Below, piece after piece: positions 9,805 through 20,786 of a stretch of DNA of 64,000 nt (the first letter of the stretch is position 1; the number at the start of each line of letters is the position of its first letter). The DNA comes from Leucogyrophana mollusca (taxonomy: Eukaryota > Basidiomycota > Agaricomycetes > Boletales): contig MU266349.1 in NCBI GenBank assembly GCA_021014945.1, positions 1-64,000 on the forward strand. The letters are read 5' to 3'. A program made the position numbers and the translations under genes. The notes under the pieces were generated by a model that did no database searches, was not told where the DNA came from, and worked only from the letters and a program-made list of their open reading frames with translations.

Positions 9805-12800
9805 ATGGAATCCAGTGAAGGAAAGATTGAATTCTCGCTCACAGGTACGCAGAGATATATTGACCAAGTTTCTCAATCCAAAACGTACTTGAATTGTTGC
9901 AGTCGTCGGAGCCACTGGGTTGACTTCATCTGATGATACGAGCTTCTATATTGTCGTCGAGGTGGATGGAAAGCAAGGACGGACAGCCGAACTAGCACCC
10001 TCGCCTCAGTCAACCATCGAATGGAACGCCTGTTTTACACTGTATGTGTTCTCGACTCAGCGTCTCCACACAGCCTGACCGTATCGATATGAACTCAGGA
10101 GAGCGGACAAGGCGTCATACATTGCACTTCGTCTGTACGAATGCTGGATGCTCCCGGGCCAGTTGAAAGGGGATAAACCGATTTGGGAATCGAAAGCTAC
10201 TGTCGAGCAGCTGCTGGGATGCGGTAGCAAATTTACAAGTGCCCACCCCTCACTGTTGCCGTGATGTAGAGACTGATTTTTCTCCCTAGATATGGCTCTC
10301 CCAGCGACAGCACCCCACGAAGAAGGCTATCTCATCGTGAAAGCCGAACGAGCTGCACATACCGAAGCTGAACGTCCCGTCATTGGCGAGGTAGATGATT
10401 CATTCAATCTGCACTATCAGTATTCACGGAAACACTTTTTCTTAGAGCTTGGCCAAGCCTCGGTGGCAGGGTGAAATGCGGGAGCTGGAACCTTCAGTTG
10501 TGCGCTCCGTACATGACTTTGCCGCCACCATGTTTTCCAATTCCGAGGAGAGACGCCATAGAGAGAAGCTGGGACAGGCAATCGATCATTATCGCGTCTC
10601 ACTTGACTTGCGTCCATCGGGGCACCCCGAACGCTCCACATCGCTGGCCTGGCTCGCTTCCACCCTTTCCACGCGATTCAACGAGTTCAGCGACAGAGCC
10701 GACCTAGAGGAAGCCATTGAGCTTAATCGTGAAGACCTTCTTTTACGCCCGCAGGGGCATCCTGATCACTCTTTGTCACTGAGCAACCTCGCTGACACCC
10801 TTTCCACCCGATTCTACCAGTTCGGCAACAGAGCCGACCTGGACGAAGCCATTGAGCTGAACCGTGCAGCCCTCGTGTTGCGTCCACATGGACATCCCTT
10901 CCGCTCCACATCACTTAACAATCTCGCCCCCACCCTTTGCATTCGATTCAAACAGTTCGGCGACAGAGCCGACCTGGACGAAGCCATCGAGCTCAGCCGT
11001 GCGGCCCTTGTGTTGTGTCCGCAAGGGCACCCCGACCACTCTTTGTCACTGAGCAACCTCGCTGACACCATTTCCGCTCGATTCGACCAGTTCGGCAACA
11101 GAGCCGACCTCGACGAGGCCATCGAGCTCAGCCGTGCAGCCCTCGTGTTACGTCCACATGGGCATCCCTCCCGCTCCACATCACTCGGCAATCTCGCCCT
11201 CATCGTTTGCACTCGATTCAAACAGTTCGGCGACAGAGCCGACCTGGACGAAGCCATCGAGCTCAGCCGTGCAGCCCTCGTGTTGTGTCCACAAGGACAC
11301 ACTGATTACTCTACGATCCTGGGCAACCTCGCGGTCACCCTTTCCATTCGATTCAAACAGTTCAGCGACAGAAGCGACCTGGATGAAGCCATTCAGCTTG
11401 CAGCCCTCGCGTTGCTTCCACATGGGCATCCCTTCCGCTCCACATCACTTAGCAATCTCGCCCTTGCCCTTTCCACTCGATTCGACCAGTTCGGTGACAG
11501 GGCCGATCTGGACGAAGCGATCGGGCTCATGCGTGCAGCCCTCGTGTTGCATTCACATGGGGATCCCAATTACTCCGTATCCCTGAACAACCTTGCTTGC
11601 AGCCTTCTCACTCGCTTTGCCCGGTTCGGCGACAGAGCCGACCTGGATGAAACCATCAAACTCCACCGTGCAGCCCTTCCGTCGCTTCCACAAGGGCACC
11701 CCGGGCACTTCACGTCCCTGAACAACCTTGCTAACAGCCTTTCCACCCGATTTTCCCAGTACGGCGACAGAGCTGACCTGGACGAAGCCATTGGGCTGTA
11801 TCGTGTAGCCCTCATGTTGTGTCCACCAGGGCACCCCGATCACTCCATGTTCCTGAACAACCTTGCTCTCACCCTTTCCACTCGATTCACACATGTCAGC
11901 GACAGAGCCGACCTGGACGAAGCCATGGGGCTGAATCGCAAAGCCCTGGCGTTGTGTCCACCAAGACATCCCCATCGCTCCGTGTCCATGAGCACCCTTG
12001 CCCTCACCCTTTCCACTCGATTCGACCGCTTCGGCGACAGAGCTGACCTGGACGAAGCCATTGGGCTTATGCGTGCAGCCCTCGCGTTGTGCCCACAAGG
12101 GCATCCCGATCACTCCATGCGCCTGAACAACCTCGCCCTCACCCTTTGCACTCGATTCGACCAGTTCGGCGACAGGGCCGATCTCGATATCGCTTTCCAG
12201 TACCATGAATTGGCCTCCACTGACACAAACTGCGGTTTATGGCTCCCAGTTCATTGGTCACTGACGTGGATAGGAGCGGCAGAGAGATTTGATCATGCCT
12301 CTGCATTGAATGCCTACGTGGTATCCTTGTGCAATCTCGCCCGCCATGCCATCTCACTGTCATCCATTGTATCCCGCCATGAATTCCTGAAACGTATCTC
12401 TTCCTCCTTAGCGGCCAATGCTGCATCTTGCGCTCTTCGGCGAAACGAGCCCTGTACTGCAGTGGAACTACTAGAGCAGGGAAGGGGGATAATATGGACA
12501 CAGATGACAAACTTCCGTACACCTCTCCAGCAAATTGCTGATGCGAATGCCCAAGGCAGAAGGCTGGCGACAGAGCTTCAGCGAATAAGCTCAGAGCTTG
12601 ACAGGTCGTCTGCAAGGCTGCGGGATGATGAGAAGAGTAGTTCTCGCGACGAAGAAGCACGACGTCACCGACGCCTGTCCGAAGAATGGGACTCCGTCGT
12701 GCGTGAAATACGACAGGTGGAGGGATTCTCTCGGTTTCTGCTACCTCCGCTCTACTCCGATCTCCAGCAGGCTGCGATCGAAGGTCCCGTCATTGTGATC

Positions 12801-13838
12801 AATGCAAGCGAATATTCCTGCGACGCACTCATTATTCTCTGGGATGGCCCTCCGCATCATATACCCCTTAGAGATCTCACTCTGCAAGACGTCACTCAAT
12901 TGGGGTCGGATTTCACTCGTGTACTGAAGACTTGTTCAAATCACAGTGTTCCCGGGCACGGGAATAGCACGCGGAATGAATTATTTTCTCTACTACGATC
13001 ACTTTGGGATCTCGTTGTGCATCCCATCATCCATGCACTAGGTAACATTCAGGTCCCAGCGGGTTCACGGATCTGGTTGTGCCCGACGTCCAAGTTCACA
13101 TCATTGCCGTTGCATGCCGCCGGTCCATACCGTAAGGGCGAGTCGGGCCTGTCCGATCTATACATCACATCGTACACTCCAACGCTATCGGCCCTTATTA
13201 GGACACGGAGAAACAACGCCATAGCGTCAGCGATCACTCCAGCGTTCACCGCCATTGGCCAAGCAATGCCCAATAGCGGAAGTCATGAAAAGGAACTCCT
13301 CACAGTGAATGCGGAACTCGACCTCATTCTCCGCCAAATGCCACCATCTGTGCCTGCCACGCGTCTCGCCGATACTGCTGCCACGAGAGGCGCGGCACTG
13401 GATGCTCTCTGCAAGAATTCTTGGGTTCATCTTGCTTGCCACGGTAAACAAGACACGACTCAGGCTTTTAACTCGTGTTTTGCCATGCATGACGAGCCAG
13501 TCTCCCTTCTCGACATCATTCGTGCCGATGTCCCTCACCCAGAGTTCGCGTTTCTGTCCGCCTGTCACACTGCGGTCGGGGATGCGGAAACACCGGACGA
13601 GGTGATCCACCTAGCTGCAGGGATGCAGTTTGCGGGGTTCAAGAGCGTGATCGGGACAATGTGGGCTGTCGACGACGAGATCGCTCACCACATGGTGTCG
13701 GCGTTCTACAAGAGCATGTTCGCGCACGGGATGGACTCCACGAAGGCGGCGGCGTCGCTGAACATAGCTATGCGGACGGTGGACAAGAAAGTAGTCCCCC
13801 TCGAGCAGAGGATCGTGTTTGTTCACATTGGGGCTTGA
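9805..13838 (+). CDS. C2-like / TPR repeat / CHAT-domain protease-like protein, copy A
   Basis: Five exons (9805-9844, 9903-10041, 10099-10238, 10290-10390, 10446-13838) join in phase to 1270 residues. Residues 1-95 look like a C2 domain (VVGATGL, YIVVEVDG, WNACFTL). About residues 165-705 are twelve 45-residue TPR-like repeats built on RADLDEAIEL...HP...LNNLA...RF.QFGD. The C-terminus is a CHAT (caspase-HetF-associated TPR) peptidase domain with both catalytic elements: His1139 in LACHG and Cys1180 in LSACHTAVG. CHAT proteins are caspase/separase-like cysteine proteases; the TPRs probably sense a partner. Substrate is unknown. An ATG at 9793 is in frame 12 nt upstream, but copy B lacks it. 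The fourth intron (55 nt) is inferred. Confidence 0.88.
10584..12215 (+). repeat. Twelve 135-bp TPR-coding repeats
   Basis: In-frame 45-codon units lie inside the large CHAT exon of copy A. Units 2-3 and 4-5 form an alternating pair (LRPHGHP...KQFGD then LCPQGH...), indicating recent duplication of a two-repeat block. One unit (about 11375-11500) is shorter by two codons. The partner array at 34870-36350 has eleven units. Confidence 0.85.
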
Positions 13839-14359
13839 AGTTATCTGATACAAGATGCCGCGTTCGATATTGATGGTGAGTTTCAATGCTCCTCACAACG
13901 CTGGCGTTTACTGAGGGCTTCCTCCTAGTTCAGATTGGGTTTGACTTGTCTTTTCGTTCATATTGTTGGGACCGAAGTTCTCATGATACCCGCAATGTAT
14001 GTACGAATGTGTGAATTGTATGGTTTCCGGTGTCTAGCACACTGTCGCCAACGTAGATGGAGCTTTGGAACTACCCACCTCATTTGCGCTTGTCATGTTG
14101 CTCCACGCGTCAACTTGTAGCGCACCAGCAGAAAATTCTGACCATCGGTCTCACCACATCGATAAGTCAGCGGGCTGGGATCGAGTAGTGCAGCCGGTAA
14201 CGATGAGTTAGATGCTATCTGCCCACGGGAGACTACTGTGCACGGCCTCCGACACGTTCTGTACGACACGGGCACGACACGAATACATTCAGTGGGTCTT
14301 CTTCTACATCGTACCCACCACCAAGCTGAATCAAAGCCATTACACACACCCTCAATCAA
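13839..14359. other. CHAT 3' flank / intergenic, copy A
   Basis: Collinear with 38000-38500 of copy B. It holds the 3' ends of CHAT (plus) and GSH2 (minus), which converge. No separate gene was seen. Confidence 0.5.
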
Positions 14360-15555
14360 CCAGCAGCACCGATCCAGCACCGAGAAGCCCGCAGCTACGC
14401 CCACCTCATTACTCACCGCCCCCTTTGTCCTCACCAACTAGTTCACCTCGCGCTCCCTGGCTCCCCCNNNNNNNNNNNNNNNNNNNNNNNNNCCCACCAA
14501 ACAGCGCCCACCCAAACACTCCCAGCTCGCTAATCACCTTCACGCACATACAACCCCCGGCACACACAACTCCCCCGCACACGAGGTAGCCCCCCGTCCC
14601 CGCAGGCGGGCGATCAGTTCCGTCGCGATCCAAGCCTCGCGGTCCCGCGCGGGGAGCGCGTCGAGGAAGCCCGCGATGTCGCCCTTGTAGCCGTTGTTCC
14701 CACCGCCCTCGCGGACTCGGCGAGCTCGGCAAATGTCTGTCGGACGACGTGGATCGCGTGCCTGGGGCATCGTTGGCGGGTACGGGTCTCGAGCCACCTC
14801 TGGTCGAAGACGCTGCGCTCGTTTAGCTGCACGACGAAGAGGACCCCCGACGTAAGCGTTTTAATTGGGAGAAAGAGTGGCTTAGTATACCATACACAGG
14901 AGACGGGGAGTAGAATGCGACGTATCCCGGGACGCCATACGCCTCGTACGCCTCCGGGAGGCCCTGTGCGAGGCCTGCAGTGGTATCGTTGGGCGGGAAG
15001 TTCTCCGCCATAAGCCATGGAGACACGCCAAAGTAGTCCGTCAATGCATGGAGGTATCCATGCGGCGGGAGCGCAATCGGCGATCGGCACGGGCGGGGTG
15101 TGCGGACCTTACTTGTGCATCGCTGCAGCCCGCAGTCGGTCAAACAACGAGGTTATCGTGTTGAACTTCAGCTCTCGGCTCCGGCTCCTCCGGTGTGCAG
15201 CAGATAGTCCGACCTAAACAGTCCAAGCTGCAAGCGGCTGCACCCATCGTCAGTGCACCGTCCGAATCTAATCCACCCCAAGCACTCCCTCCCTCCCTTC
15301 CGCACCCTTCCCCTCCTTCCACACCCGCGCGAAACCAAAAACACAGAACCCACCTGCACGACGCCCTCGTCCCGCACCGCCTACCGCCCCCTCCACAGCG
15401 TCCCCATAAATTCTTCCGCCCGCCCCACGCCGTCCACCGCGCCCGTTACGGAGTCCAAGAACGCCTCGTCCAGTGCCACCCGCGCACAGAGTACCTTGTA
15501 CACGCGCCGCAGCCGCAGCTCACGGTCACGTCTGGCGCCATCGATGTGTGACTGA
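14360..15555 (-). pseudogene. Glutathione synthetase pseudogene, copy A
   Basis: The minus strand retains scattered GSH2 peptides: QLGLFRSDYLLHTGG, FPPNDTTAGLAQGL, AYGVPGYV, ILFVVQLNERSVFDQRWLE, IHVVRQTFAELAES and AAGFSVLD. Relative to the intact copy at 38535-40475, about 350 bp with the start codon and half of exon 1 are deleted. About 455 bp of the central ATP-grasp region are lost between 14710 and 14720. The C-terminus runs on in a changed frame, and an exon joint near 14880-14960 is degraded. A 25-base run of N lies within it. It cannot encode an active enzyme. Confidence 0.85.
14468..14492. other. Assembly gap (25 N)
   Basis: A run of 25 undetermined bases within a C-rich, low-complexity part of the GSH2 pseudogene. 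In the homologous B sequence this place is a CCCC/TTTCCC-rich stretch, which explains the sequencing difficulty. Confidence 0.99.
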
Positions 15556-15585
15556 GTCAACTTTCATTTCGGATTGCTACCGCCA

Positions 15586-15640
15586 TGGCCTCTGCTGCAA
15601 AGTAACCGCCTTCGAGGTCTTCAGCGATCGGGAAGCACAA
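15586..15640 (+). pseudogene. HNT1 exon 1 remnant, copy A
   Basis: Starts ATGGCCTCTGCTGCAAAG like exon 1 of HNT1 at 40664. Homology continues into the first part of intron 1 and then stops, at the right edge of the duplication. No HIT-domain exon follows. Confidence 0.65.
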
Positions 15641-15950
15641 GCACGCTTATTCTCAAGGAGAATGTCATCTTTCCTGAGAAGCATCGCGAGATTTTTCGCG
15701 ACTGCGTATCCCGTCAAATGTTGTCGAGCAAGCAAGTGGGATCATGGCAGGGACGTATGGTAGGACACCCACAGATGGTGCCAGCGGACTGATTGTCGAA
15801 TGCACTGGGCGCCATGGCAGCTACCACGCGACCCGCGCCCCATACGTGGTGGGAGAATTGCGTTCCTTTGATGTCCCTGGTGAGGGGCATCATCCCAGAC
15901 AGCGCTCGCCGCAGCTCCACCACACAATTCCTACTCTCTCAGTTCTCACA

Positions 15951-16807
15951 ATGTCTGAAGCCAGAAGGAAACTCGTCATCGTCGGTGATGATGCTTGCGG
16001 CAAGGTAAAATGCGCCTGAAACTCAGGGCTGTGTACTGATTGACATCAAAGACTTGTTTATTGATTGGTTTCTCCAAAGGGACGTTCCTCGAGGTATCAA
16101 CCAGCGTTTCCCTTCCCGCAGTGTCGAGGCTCCGCGTTGACGGTGGACTCGTGCGCATATGCAGGTGAAGATTCCAAGCGTTTTAGAGAACCTGGGCGCG
16201 GATGTAGAAGTCGATGGTAAGCGCGTCAACCAGGCGCTGCGGGATACGGCTGGACACAACCACGCCCGTCTTCGGCTGCTCAGCTACCCCGATGCCCACG
16301 TCGTCCTTATCTGCTTCGCCGTCGACTCGACAGATTCGCTCGAAAGTGTCCAGGATATGGTGCGTCGCGGTCCCACAGACGAGCGGGTTGACGGCACCGC
16401 CCGCGCGCATGATGAATGATAGTAGTGGATCTTCGAGGCGGCGCATTTTTGCGCCGGCGTGCCTGTCGTGCTCGTCGGGTGCAAGACGGATCTGCGTCGC
16501 GATCCGCACATGATCGAGGAGCTCAGGCAGACGGGACAGCGCTCTGGCACACCCGAACAGGTGCGTCGGTCACTTCGGCGGCACGCGCCTTCGTCTTCGC
16601 TTCCGTTTTGGCTGATGCGCATGAAATGACTGGCACTGGGCTGCGCAGGGCATGGCCGTGGCGAGCAAGATAGGCGCAAGGCTCTATCTGGAGTGCTCAG
16701 CGAGGACGGGCGAGGGTGTGCGCGAGGTGCTCCAGTGTGCTGCGCGGGCAGCGCTTCTCGGTCGGCCGAGGCTGGGCGAGAAAATCGGTCGTTGTGTGGT
16801 TTTGTAG
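15951..16807 (+). CDS. Rho1-like small GTPase with altered catalytic residues
   Basis: Five exons (15951-16004, 16052-16093, 16165-16359, 16426-16560, 16649-16807) join in phase to 194 residues, the normal Rho1 length. The P-loop reads GDDACGKT, the G3 motif DTAGH, the G4 region VGCKTDL, the G5 region ECSART, and the C-terminus ends CVVL, a geranylgeranylation-type CAAX box. Rho1 controls cell-wall synthesis and actin at the plasma membrane. Relative to RhoA numbering, G14 is Asp and Q63 is His, and one residue after the G3 motif is deleted. Switch I is also divergent ([10 protein letters not shown]37 to Ser, F39 to Leu, Y42 to Leu). It may be a GTPase-deficient, neofunctionalised paralogue, or an early pseudogene. 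Confidence 0.88.
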
Positions 16808-17069
16808 CCTCTACCTAACTTGAGTGTACCTCGTTCCATTCACGGCCTCCGGAAATCGAAAAGTGGATCACAGAATCACGCTGTAAATATGTCAAGTACG
16901 GTGTCCACGCCAAGGATATCGAGCGGGGGGACACCACTCACTTAACACTTAATTGCCCTACCCAAGTGCCGACCAGGAACCGTCTCCTCACGGGCGAGTG
17001 TCTACTAAGCACAGAACCCCACGCGTCTCTCGGGGCCATCGCTCCTCACGACAGACACATATCGCCGAA
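16808..17069. other. Rho gene 3' flank
   Basis: Nothing recognisable beyond probable 3' UTR of the Rho-like gene. Confidence 0.4.
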
Positions 17070-17310
17070 TTTTTCAGCCGCTCAAGCTAGTCCGAGACTG
17101 CAAGACTAGGAGAGATCCCCTGCACGCGGATACTCAACCGCTGCGTCGTCGCAACGCTGCGCGCTCCCAGCCAGGAGTAGATGCCACACAGATTCAGGCC
17201 GTTTGTGTGCATAAAGTCGAGGTCAAACCCAAGCCAGCGGAGGCGGGAGGCGTGGGAATTCTTCCAGAATGTCTGGTATCCCGCCAAGTACTCTCCGGAA
17301 TTCTCTCCCC
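17070..17310 (-). repeat. Dispersed repeat, unit 2
   Basis: Second copy of the element at 345-571. The minus strand is open as FWKNSHASRLRWLGFDLDF, parallel to FWKNSHGFRLCWLRFDLDL in unit 1, suggesting both derive from one coding exon of an unidentified protein. Confidence 0.6.
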
Positions 17311-17593
17311 TGGAGTCCTCAGTCCACCGATCATGGGGTCTCCATTTCCCAGATGCTCTCTACAGCTGGCTCGGTAGAGCGCCAGCTGCCAGACCACTGG
17401 GAACCTGGGCACGTCGTTGTCAAAGAAAAATTCCCTTCCGATGTCGACATCCCAAGCGCGACCCAGGTCTACATTGTGCAATTAGGGCCGAGCGAGGCAT
17501 GGAGCGGAAAGTGTTGTGAGGGCACGGAGGTCGCCCTCCCGCCGAGACACCATGACGGCGTATGATACCTGCTCTCCCACCCTTCCTTCCACA

Positions 17594-18019
17594 ATGCAAT
17601 CCTCCGCCAGCTTCACGGATCTCGCAACCCTCTTCATCCTCGTCATCTCCTCCGCCATAATCCTCCGCCGCCGCTTCCGCCGCCGTGTCGAGGAAGCCCT
17701 CGCAAACGGCCTCTTCTTCGACTCCCCGCCCCCGCCCGGCCCACCCATCCGCGTCCCCGGCGAGAAGCCAGTGCTCCACGACGCATGGAGTCGTGCCACT
17801 TGTAAAGGCCTAATAGGGCCAACAGGAGGCGCTCATGGTGTGTTTTTCTCTTTGTGTGCGCGAATGAATGACGACCCTGCCCCCAGCCCGTCGCAGCCCA
17901 GATCACCGGACACAGGGCCGCCCTTGCCGCCCCCCTCCACGCCCTCAGCACCCCCACGACGCTCACCCTCCGCGCGCACGCAGTTTATGCCCATGCCCTC
18001 CTTGCCCTCTCCCTCCTAG
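17594..18019 (+). CDS. Hypothetical small membrane protein
   Basis: From ATG 17594 (an in-frame ATG at 17552 is the alternative) the reading frame gives MQSSASFTDLATLF, a hydrophobic segment (LFILVISSAIIL), an Arg-rich stop-transfer stretch (RRRFRRRVEE) and a Pro-rich stretch (PPPPGPP) ending near PVLHDAW. This order suggests a single-pass, N-terminally anchored protein with a cytoplasmic tail. After about 17800 the frame runs into Pro/Ser-rich low-complexity sequence that may be intron or 3' UTR (a possible donor follows GCTCATG at about 17836). No family was recognised. Confidence 0.45.
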   Translation: MQSSASFTDLATLFILVISSAIILRRRFRRRVEEALANGLFFDSPPPPGPPIRVPGEKPVLHDAWSRATCKGLIGPTGGAHGVFFSLCARMNDDPAPSPSQPRSPDTGPPLPPPSTPSAPPRRSPSARTQFMPMPSLPSPS

Positions 18020-18109
18020 CCTTTTTACGAGGACACGCGGCTCGCTGTCTCCCTCCTCATAGCTATGCGTCACCGCTCCACAGTCACATTCACGCCCTGA
18101 GATCGGCGC

Positions 18110-18370
18110 TGTTCGTGGCTCTCGCATTATCGTTATTCTTGCTCCCGCTTTCTTGTCCACCCCTCTTACTGGCACACGTACTCGCGTTGGAACCCCTCTC
18201 ATCATGGTCTCGCACCCATCGCGTAACGCACATCATTGATCTCAGGCTCGCACCAGGCAAACACTCATAGATCCCGGGACTTTATATTCCATTCCATCGC
18301 TGCTTGCACTTTTCCAAATGACAGCCACGTTCGAGGCGACTCATTTGATGTCTCGCGAGTAGGCAAAAGC
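18110..18370. repeat. Dispersed duplication, left unit
   Basis: Matches 20365-20680 in the same orientation. Shared words include gtacatcattgatctcagg (with one change), agccacgttcgaggcga and cgcgagtaggc. The right unit keeps a longer minus-strand ORF (20341-20646), so this may be a broken gene exon copied locally. Confidence 0.7.
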
Positions 18371-19253
18371 AGCAAGCCGGCACCGGGCTGGTGACGCCTT
18401 ACCTATGCTCCCCCAGGACAGAGGACTCAGAGCGGGCGTCATCCGATCGGGTCATCGAGAGCTGCAGATGCAAGTCGTTCGCGCTCAAACCTTGGAGTTC
18501 GAGGGGCTGGAAAAGTTCGGCAGGGTGTGTGCACGTTTCATGAGTAGCAATGTCGTCGAGGGATACTAATGGACACCCCATCAGATTCTATCAAAGTTGT
18601 GCATAGCAGTGCTAATCGATCCCCGGCGAAACACCGGCACCTCGATATAAAAGGCTGAAGAGATTGGTCATCATGTTAAGGGGACACTATATTGAAGGGG
18701 AGTGAGGACCAACTCCGAGGGGGATGTCCGGCGACGCCGCGATCCAGAAGATCACGATAGCCAGGCTATGTACAAGGCTGTATTGCGATTGGTACGTGCA
18801 GGGAGGGTGGGATGGATTCATGGTGGCAGATTCGTTTACTCTCCGTCTATCGATGCTTCAACCTGACCCACGTCCGAACTCTGCCACCTCGCGGTTGCAC
18901 CGTTGCCTCCAGACTGCCGTGATATCTTCTTTTTTAACGCACTCAGGTCTCTGCTTCTAATCATCCTCGTCTGAGGTTAGTCTAGTTACGGGTAGGGTTG
19001 CCGCGAGGTGAGCCGAAGCGAATCGAAGTGAGTCGAAGTGCATTCAATCGATGTACAGCGTCTTGATTCCTATAGGCCTGACCTTGAGATCTTACAGCTA
19101 CTGGCACCCATTGCAAATACGCCTGGCCGGCTTCCACCAGATCAGGATCAGGCATGCATCAAGCCTAGCCGGCTCTCTCGACATTCTACCCGGGCCACGG
19201 GCATCGTAGGAACGGCGCAACGGTGACCTGACGGGCACTCAGAGGCATTCCTC

Positions 19254-19295
19254 CTGGCACCCGTCGTCTGGCACCCGTCGTCTGGCACCCGTCGC
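19254..19295 (+). repeat. 14-bp x 3 microsatellite-like repeat
   Basis: Three adjacent copies of ctggcacccgtcgt, the last with one change. Confidence 0.95.
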
Positions 19296-20364
19296 CTTGT
19301 GTTGCGCATGGGTGTTGAAAAACACGTCTTGTACAAACATCTCAATATCGGGTTTGTGCTGTTCTCGAAAACGCTCAGACTAAAGTCTGCCTCCCTTGAC
19401 TCGATCCCATGTAAAGTGTCCGTCGTGCACACCTAAGCGACCACGCCCAGCCGAGTAGCTCTAACATACAACACTCTTTCAATGGCAGAGATTCCGGATA
19501 GACTATGTGAGCTCGCCTTCAGCGGTTACTTTCCCTCATCAAGCGCAGTGATCGTCGAGGCCACCAAACACCCGCCGACAGAAAATGGCGTCCCCCATTG
19601 GTATGCACCTGCTACCGTGCACAACCGACTCACCTCATTCAACAGATCGCGAGCATTTTCAAGTTCTCGCGCAGTGTGCACACTAGCCTTTGAATACATT
19701 TGAATCTGAGTAGGATGCTGTTGTAACAGTATATCATGATTGTGTCTTGTCTCGACCTGTTGTCCATAAGTAATAAGCGTATGGTGTCCGAGTCATGGCA
19801 TGAGGATAGCCTTCTCTATTGTAACTTACTGTTTCCCTGCGTGCAGTCGGTAGGTACTTTGCAAGCTTGCTGTGAGATCCTTCCTAAGCGCTGAGAGGTC
19901 CTCGCTGATTGGCTACCATGGCCGGTCCGCTATGCTCCGACTTCTACGCTTCGAGAGGTGGCAAATGAAGTGCGCTTCGAAGTTCGATCTACTTCGGGCT
20001 TATGAAGTGGCACATTTTCGAACCAAAGCGAGTTTTACCTCGAACCGACCTCACTTCGAAGGCAGCATTTGTTATGGGGGGAATGGCACACCTGCAGGCT
20101 GTGACAACAGGTTCGACGAAGACGGAGATGCCTGCTTCTTCCAGATCTCGACTCGGATACTTGGCGTATCACACCAACTGTAAGTTCGATTTGAGTTGTC
20201 GACGCTGATCAATTACATAGTATGAACTTTTCCAGCCAACGCCGACTGGCGGCATGCGGGCGGCAGGCACTTGACAGGCACGCAGCCACCGCTGCTACTA
20301 CTAGTACATCCCATCCTGTCCGCCACTGGTCTTCTGGATCTCAGCTCGTCGGACGTCCCTGAGT

Positions 20365-20680
20365 TGTTCCTCTGTTTGTGGCCCTCGCATTGCCATCATC
20401 ATCATCATTATCACTCTTAATGCTCTCGCTTTCGTTTTCCACACCCCACCGACACACATACCCGTGTTGTAACCCCCCTGATCTTGCACTCTTCCCGTAA
20501 CGTACATCATTGATCTCAGGCAGACACTCGTACGTCCCAGGACTCATATCACATTTCCTCGCTGCTTGCAGCCTGCTATTCTTGTCCAAATGAGAGCCAC
20601 GTTCGAGGCGACAAACCACGGCGAGTTCGTGCGGCATCAGATCCACATCCCAGCTGACGCCCCGCGAGTAGGCATAGGTA
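20365..20680. repeat. Dispersed duplication, right unit
   Basis: Partner of 18110-18370. It ends about 120 bp before the first possible start codon of the DUF2235 gene, so part may be its upstream region. The minus-strand peptide LMPHELAVVCRLERGSHLD is unassigned. Confidence 0.7.
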
Positions 20681-20786
20681 CACCAGGCTTACACGTTGCT
20701 TTTGGCGCGCAGAACGCATTGTATATTTTAACGGTATTCTCGTTTTCCCCAACAGCTCTCTACTTCTCTACCCGCTTGCATTGGAT

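Larger units (their letters stand above)
572..15640. repeat. Segmental duplication, copy A
   Basis: This block is collinear with copy B at about 29686-40715, in the same orientation. Shared landmarks in order are a transposase remnant, an unknown block, RPAP1, the TPR-CHAT gene, GSH2 and exon 1 plus part of intron 1 of HNT1. Copy A carries two insertions or replacements (about 1840-5230 and about 6080-9620) and several deletions in GSH2. Similarity is high in the CHAT gene and moderate elsewhere. The right edge lies inside HNT1 intron 1, where A runs on into unrelated sequence. Edges were placed by eye and are good to a few tens of bases. Confidence 0.85.

Noticed and set aside
10292..10474. 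Separate small 60-codon gene upstream of CHAT
   Set aside because: It is exon 4 of the CHAT gene; phases on both sides fit and copy B has the same exon.
10814..12206. Minus-strand ORFs of 162 and 217 codons under CHAT copy A
   Set aside because: Produced by the 135-bp coding repeat on the opposite strand.
14212..14589. 125-codon plus ORF spanning the N run
   Set aside because: The reading frame passes through undetermined bases and is antisense to the GSH2 pseudogene; Pro-rich translation only.
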